Shown in pieces: positions 60,277 through 64,000 of a stretch of DNA of 64,000 nt. Source of the stretch: Glandiceps talaboti (Eukaryota; Hemichordata; Enteropneusta; Spengelidae); assembly GCF_964340395.1 (NCBI RefSeq), contig NC_135549.1:24628342-24692341 (forward strand), in the 5' to 3' direction. The stretch's first letter is position 1. Each line of letters begins with the position of its first letter. The position numbers and the translations under genes were made by a program. The notes under the pieces were generated by a model. It had not been told where the DNA came from, did no database searches, and was given only the letters and a program-made list of their open reading frames with translations.

Positions 60277-61619
60277 AAAACTACTGTTATGCTATACTAC
60301 TCTTAGTTGCCATTTGTATGTCAACATTAATTTTGATTTACCGTATGGGCTGTATAACTTACACACACTAACATCGCTTTACACAGAAGATGTAACATGT
60401 ATGCAGGTCATGAATTGAAGGAGTACTGGTGGTAGGTTTACCTGAAAGACATATTTTTCCCTGAAAAAATATTGAATCATGTTTACCAGCTAGCACAGTG
60501 TGCAATTAAAATTCGCATTTGCTATGGAAATGACACCAGTTTCTAGTACACGTTTTGAGTACCTTAGTTTTACTTGTTTGCTACCATAGCAACCACATTG
60601 TTCGTTTCTGATGATATACTTTGATTCACTATGCTTTTAGTAATTTAAGTCATAGAAGAATGTGATTTATCTGTCATGTTTGGTCATTCTCACAAAATGT
60701 CTAACGTAACGTATTAATTTGAAATTAATCAAATTACATTGCAAGCACTGCGTGCAATGGGAATTCTTAAACGCTATCGATATGTGTACTTTCTGAACAA
60801 GATTACATTGAAAGGTATTTTACAACAATAGTATCCTAACAGTTATGATGGATATTTATGGATTTAATGGGTAACATATTTATGTTTCAACAATTATATG
60901 GCTTATTACAAACTGTGATCATATCAACAACTTCCAATTGGAACCACCTCCGATACAGGTATTCATTTATAATATAATTGACACAGTGACTATTGTCACT
61001 TTGCCAGTGTAATTTATTCGCGTTATTCGGCGATAGCATTAGGCTTTACGTGAATGTGGAACAAAAGGGAAAATCAGCACAGGGATTAACCAATGGTCCC
61101 CGAGGGTTAACAGAACACTACCTAAAAATAGTTACTCAATCGAAACCTAAACAGCTGTTTGCAGTCGCTTTTGAAAATGCCGTCAAGTAACCATGTTTGT
61201 CACAGAAAATCAACAGATTGCAGTGAATTACAAAGGTGAGAATTGTACATGTGAATCTTTATCATCACATTCTAAGTAAACGTTACAAAGGATGTGGAAA
61301 ATACTCAAATTCTGACATCCCAACAGCAGCTGGTCTCGTCATAATTGCAACAGTAAGTCTGTTTATCTCGCTTGTCACGCACGAGTATTATATTCATACA
61401 ATAGTAATATTCGCAGGTATTTAGTCAGCATAAAAATATATATATACTGGTAATATGGATGTTATCAAATACTCGTACCTTTGATACATGCGTTGTTCCT
61501 GGTGATACTTAATGTTATTCCTGTTAATTATGCCGAGTCCTTATGTATAGTTTGTGCACACAATGTATCGATATCGATATTCATCGCCTAATATTAGAAT
61601 GATACAAATGAAAGTCTTT
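60277..61619. other. Non-genic stretch
   Basis: AT-rich sequence; no exon or element recognised. Confidence 0.5.
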
Positions 61620-61777
61620 TTTTAATATGTGCCCGGGTCCTGACACAGATGAGTCAGATCAGTGAACTCAACTCTACTTTACTTCAAAGCCGAGTCACAC
61701 ACTAAGCTTATTATATCTCTTTGACACAGCAGAGTCAATTTTGGATTGTTTCCGTCTACAATCATTAGATTCCTATG

Positions 61778-61836
<59 letters not shown>

Positions 61837-62290
61837 CTTTTGCCATTCGGAATGATTCGTTCACAGTTCGTTCGTGTCAGGTATAATACTTCCTACATAT
61901 TTACATAGAAGAATGGTGTCGTGCCTGGGCCACACCGCCACTTCAGTGAGTATATTTTAATCTCCCTGTTAGCTTGACACGGAATGATTAGCACATGGAG
62001 ATATAGTATGTTTGATAAATTAATAATATTGGTGTTTGATAATTGGCGTCGAATTGAGCTAGAGTATTATAAACTACACACGTTAGATATATAAAACAGA
62101 TGATTTCCAATTCAACACGATTTTGAATAACTCGTGTAGGTCATGGCAATTAATTGTATACACTGCTCGATGTTTGTCTTTTGACAGTAAAATGTGGTAG
62201 ACTATTATTAGCAACATTTGCATTGGCAGTGCCAGCAGTATTTATTTCGCCATTGTAATTCCATTATCTTGCTAATAATAAGTAGAGTGT
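61620..62290 (+). repeat. Diverged fourth copy of the TRPC-upstream unit
   Basis: Homologous in order to part of the 1.8 kb unit: GTCAGATCAGTGAAC, the TTTTGGA(C/T)TGTTT(T/C)CGTCTA block, GGCCACACCGCCACTTCAGT, TTGACACGGAATGATTAGCA and GATAAATTAATAA. Microsatellites (GTAA)n at 61783-61836 interrupt it. The GA-tailed dispersed repeat found in copies 1-3 is absent. Confidence 0.8.
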
Positions 62291-62354
62291 GTATGAAACA
62301 TCTGAAGAGAAAGAGAGACAGGGACAGACACACAGACAGGCATGTGAGGAAAAA

Positions 62355-62378
62355 CACATACATACATACATACATACA

Positions 62379-62412
<34 letters not shown>

Positions 62413-62475
62413 CATACATACATGCATGCATGCATGCATGCATACATACATACATACATACATACATACATACAT

Positions 62476-62524
<49 letters not shown>

Positions 62525-62632
62525 TACATACATACATACATATATACATACATACATACATACATACATACATACATACATACATACATACATACATGTG
62601 GGGAAGAGTGATAAACAGTCGGTCAGTCAGTC

Positions 62633-62681
<49 letters not shown>

Positions 62682-62682
62682 G
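62355..62682. repeat. (CATA)n, (CA)n and (GACA)n arrays
   Basis: CATA with GCAT and CA interruptions (62355-62597), then (GACA)n (62630-62682). Occupies the position of the GA tract in front of TRPC copy 1. Confidence 0.95.
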
Positions 62683-63454
62683 TCGTTCGTGCATTTTTCG
62701 CTACGTGTCATCTGAAACAAAGTCGTCGCCTCGCTCCGTAGTACTGAATACTAATGCGTACTGGTAGGAACCGCGAGTGCCGAAGGTTATAATGCACAAT
62801 ACACTACATTGCAAATTATTAATGAAATATCCATCAATAATAATTAAGTTATCGATGCGATAATATACAGCACTACTGTTGGTCCATACCCGGGGTCACT
62901 GAAGATGGGATACAGTGTCCCCAGGTACTACAACCCTAGACTTAACACCTGCCTCCTCATAGTCCATTGCTTTTCGGAATTCCTTATCAATGTATAAAAG
63001 TTAATTGTAGAATTACAGTAATTTCTCCAATAATCAACCAATTTGAACATTATAGGTAATTCTTTGAGACTGTATATAATAGTAAAAAAATGGAATTTGT
63101 TAAAAACAGGTGACATGTGTGGCTGATCTGCATACTACAATTGTTGCCCTTATATTAAACTAAGGACAGGGAGAAATAAATGTAAACATATATAATCGCA
63201 TGTAAAGAATATATACATCATTACCCTAAACACCTTTAATTAAGTTATAGTCCTAAACCTAGGCAAATGTACACCTGCAGAAAAAAGTAGCAAATGTTTT
63301 CATTGAAATCTTACTCATCATTGTTATCATAAACACAAAAGTATAACTCTTAATGAAAAAATATATTAGACTGTACGCTACTTCCATGCCCATTCATTAT
63401 CAAAGTAATCTGAAAATTATTCGGAGAAAGAGAAAAATAGAAAAGCTAGCAGTT

Positions 63455-63820
63455 CGCGCTTTCGTTTACAGTGTGGAGAGTCATGATCACCAAATTGTTA
63501 GAATGACCGGATTAAATCTGCAAGTTGCAGGTTCAAGAACACCACTGCAAGTTTTTTTACTGTAGAACTAATTCGGGAAAAAATTGCAACACAATTGTGG
63601 CCTAGCTTGTCAACCACGCTCTATAATTGGGAACCTGGTACGATAGAGCTTGCAATGTGAATGTTTTGATCCTGTGGTTTACTAGAGGCTTATATGAATG
63701 GTACGCTCCGAGGGAGTATAGGAAATATTAAGGAGAATGTAGATCTGTCAGTGGTAATAATTGTAAAGTGCTTCAAACCCAGTTAGTGTGGGAAACCGCT
63801 ATATTAAAACTAACATAACT
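63455..63820 (+). mobile_element. SINE upstream of TRPC copy 2
   Basis: B-box-like GCAGGTTCAAGAACACC (about 63525), a body with GAGCTTGCAATGTGAATG, and the tail TAATTGTAAAGTGCTTCAAA, GTGTGGGAAACCGCTATATT. Orthologous in position to the truncated SINE at 42893-43010. Confidence 0.7.
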
Positions 63821-63917
63821 TTACTAATTAAAGGTATTTAAATTGTTTGTTTTTAGATCACAAAAGTTACTACCTTGAGACTTGACTGTATATGAACTGA
63901 ATGACATAAAGTGAAGA

Positions 63918-64000
63918 ATGTTTTTTGCAAATTCCATCCAATTGTCTTTGCGGGAATGGAATTATTTGGCAGAAGAAAGCCACAGTCCAGAATTAACACA
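63918..64000 (+). CDS. TRPC-like cation channel, copy 2 (first codons, cut by window end)
   Basis: Reads [20 protein letters not shown], then SHSPELT up to the window edge. Aligns without gaps with the first 27 codons of the gene at 43066, with conservative and non-conservative changes (L to F, L-D-H to W-N-Y). The upstream 300 bp are also homologous. It is a second gene in direct orientation about 10 kb beyond the first one's stop. Confidence 0.85.
   Translation, partial: MFFANSIQLSLREWNYLAEESHSPELT

Noticed and set aside
62208-62741. Long overlapping frames on both strands
   Set aside because: Microsatellite translation; no splice sites or family motifs.
1-64000. CRISPR array, operon or bacterial signals
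   Set aside because: Repeats lack unique equal-length spacers, and genes are intron-split; the window is eukaryotic.

Overview
This window looks like nuclear DNA from an AT-rich, intron-rich invertebrate, most likely marine. The real coding signal sits in short exons with GT/AG borders that join in phase. Introns are kilobases long and filled with microsatellites, palindromic DNA elements, SINEs, decayed LINEs, a Penelope-like element and a small LTR element. There are no bacterial-style operons. I cannot name the species. The gene content fits a lophotrochozoan or an invertebrate deuterostome, and that is inference.

Layout. 238-7720 (+): nine phase-compatible exons of an ErbB/EGFR-like ectodomain (furin-like Cys-rich, L domain, furin-like), then a tenth exon that breaks at an in-frame TAG. 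No kinase exon follows. One intron holds the 3' part of a Penelope-like retroelement ending in a well-formed hammerhead ribozyme. 8-16 kb: mostly non-genic, with a decayed Polinton-type polymerase fragment, a LINE 3' fragment, a dispersed GA-tailed repeat and a 700 bp (CATA)n field. 19158-16666 (-): signal peptide exon plus an Ig-like exon of an unidentified secreted or membrane protein (partial). 20-24 kb: microsatellites, a palindromic element, a possible solo LTR and a tRNA-derived SINE. 23987-33267 (+): a complete nine-exon SLC17 transporter of 452 residues, closest to SLC17A9/VNUT. 34-36.8 kb: SINEs and an AGTAC array. 36860-42240: three tandem copies of a 1.8 kb unit. 43066-53986 (+): a nine-exon TRPC-like cation channel of about 657 residues, with a dead LINE in intron 3. 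54678-57520: an LTR element with no visible protein genes, flanked by a 4 bp target duplication. 57977-59157: a 1.2 kb fold-back element. 59857-60276: a G/C-ended palindromic element. 61620-64000: a second, diverged copy of the TRPC upstream region, then the first codons of a second TRPC gene cut off by the window edge.

How the genes relate. The ErbB-like receptor, a vesicular nucleotide transporter (ATP loading for purinergic release) and a receptor-operated TRPC channel could all act in cell signalling, but nothing here shows they are co-regulated. The clearest structural story is segmental duplication of TRPC together with its upstream DNA, with extra local amplification of that upstream DNA in front of the first gene. 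Exon borders, phases and peptide motifs were read directly. Family names rest on recalled family motifs; no database search was run.
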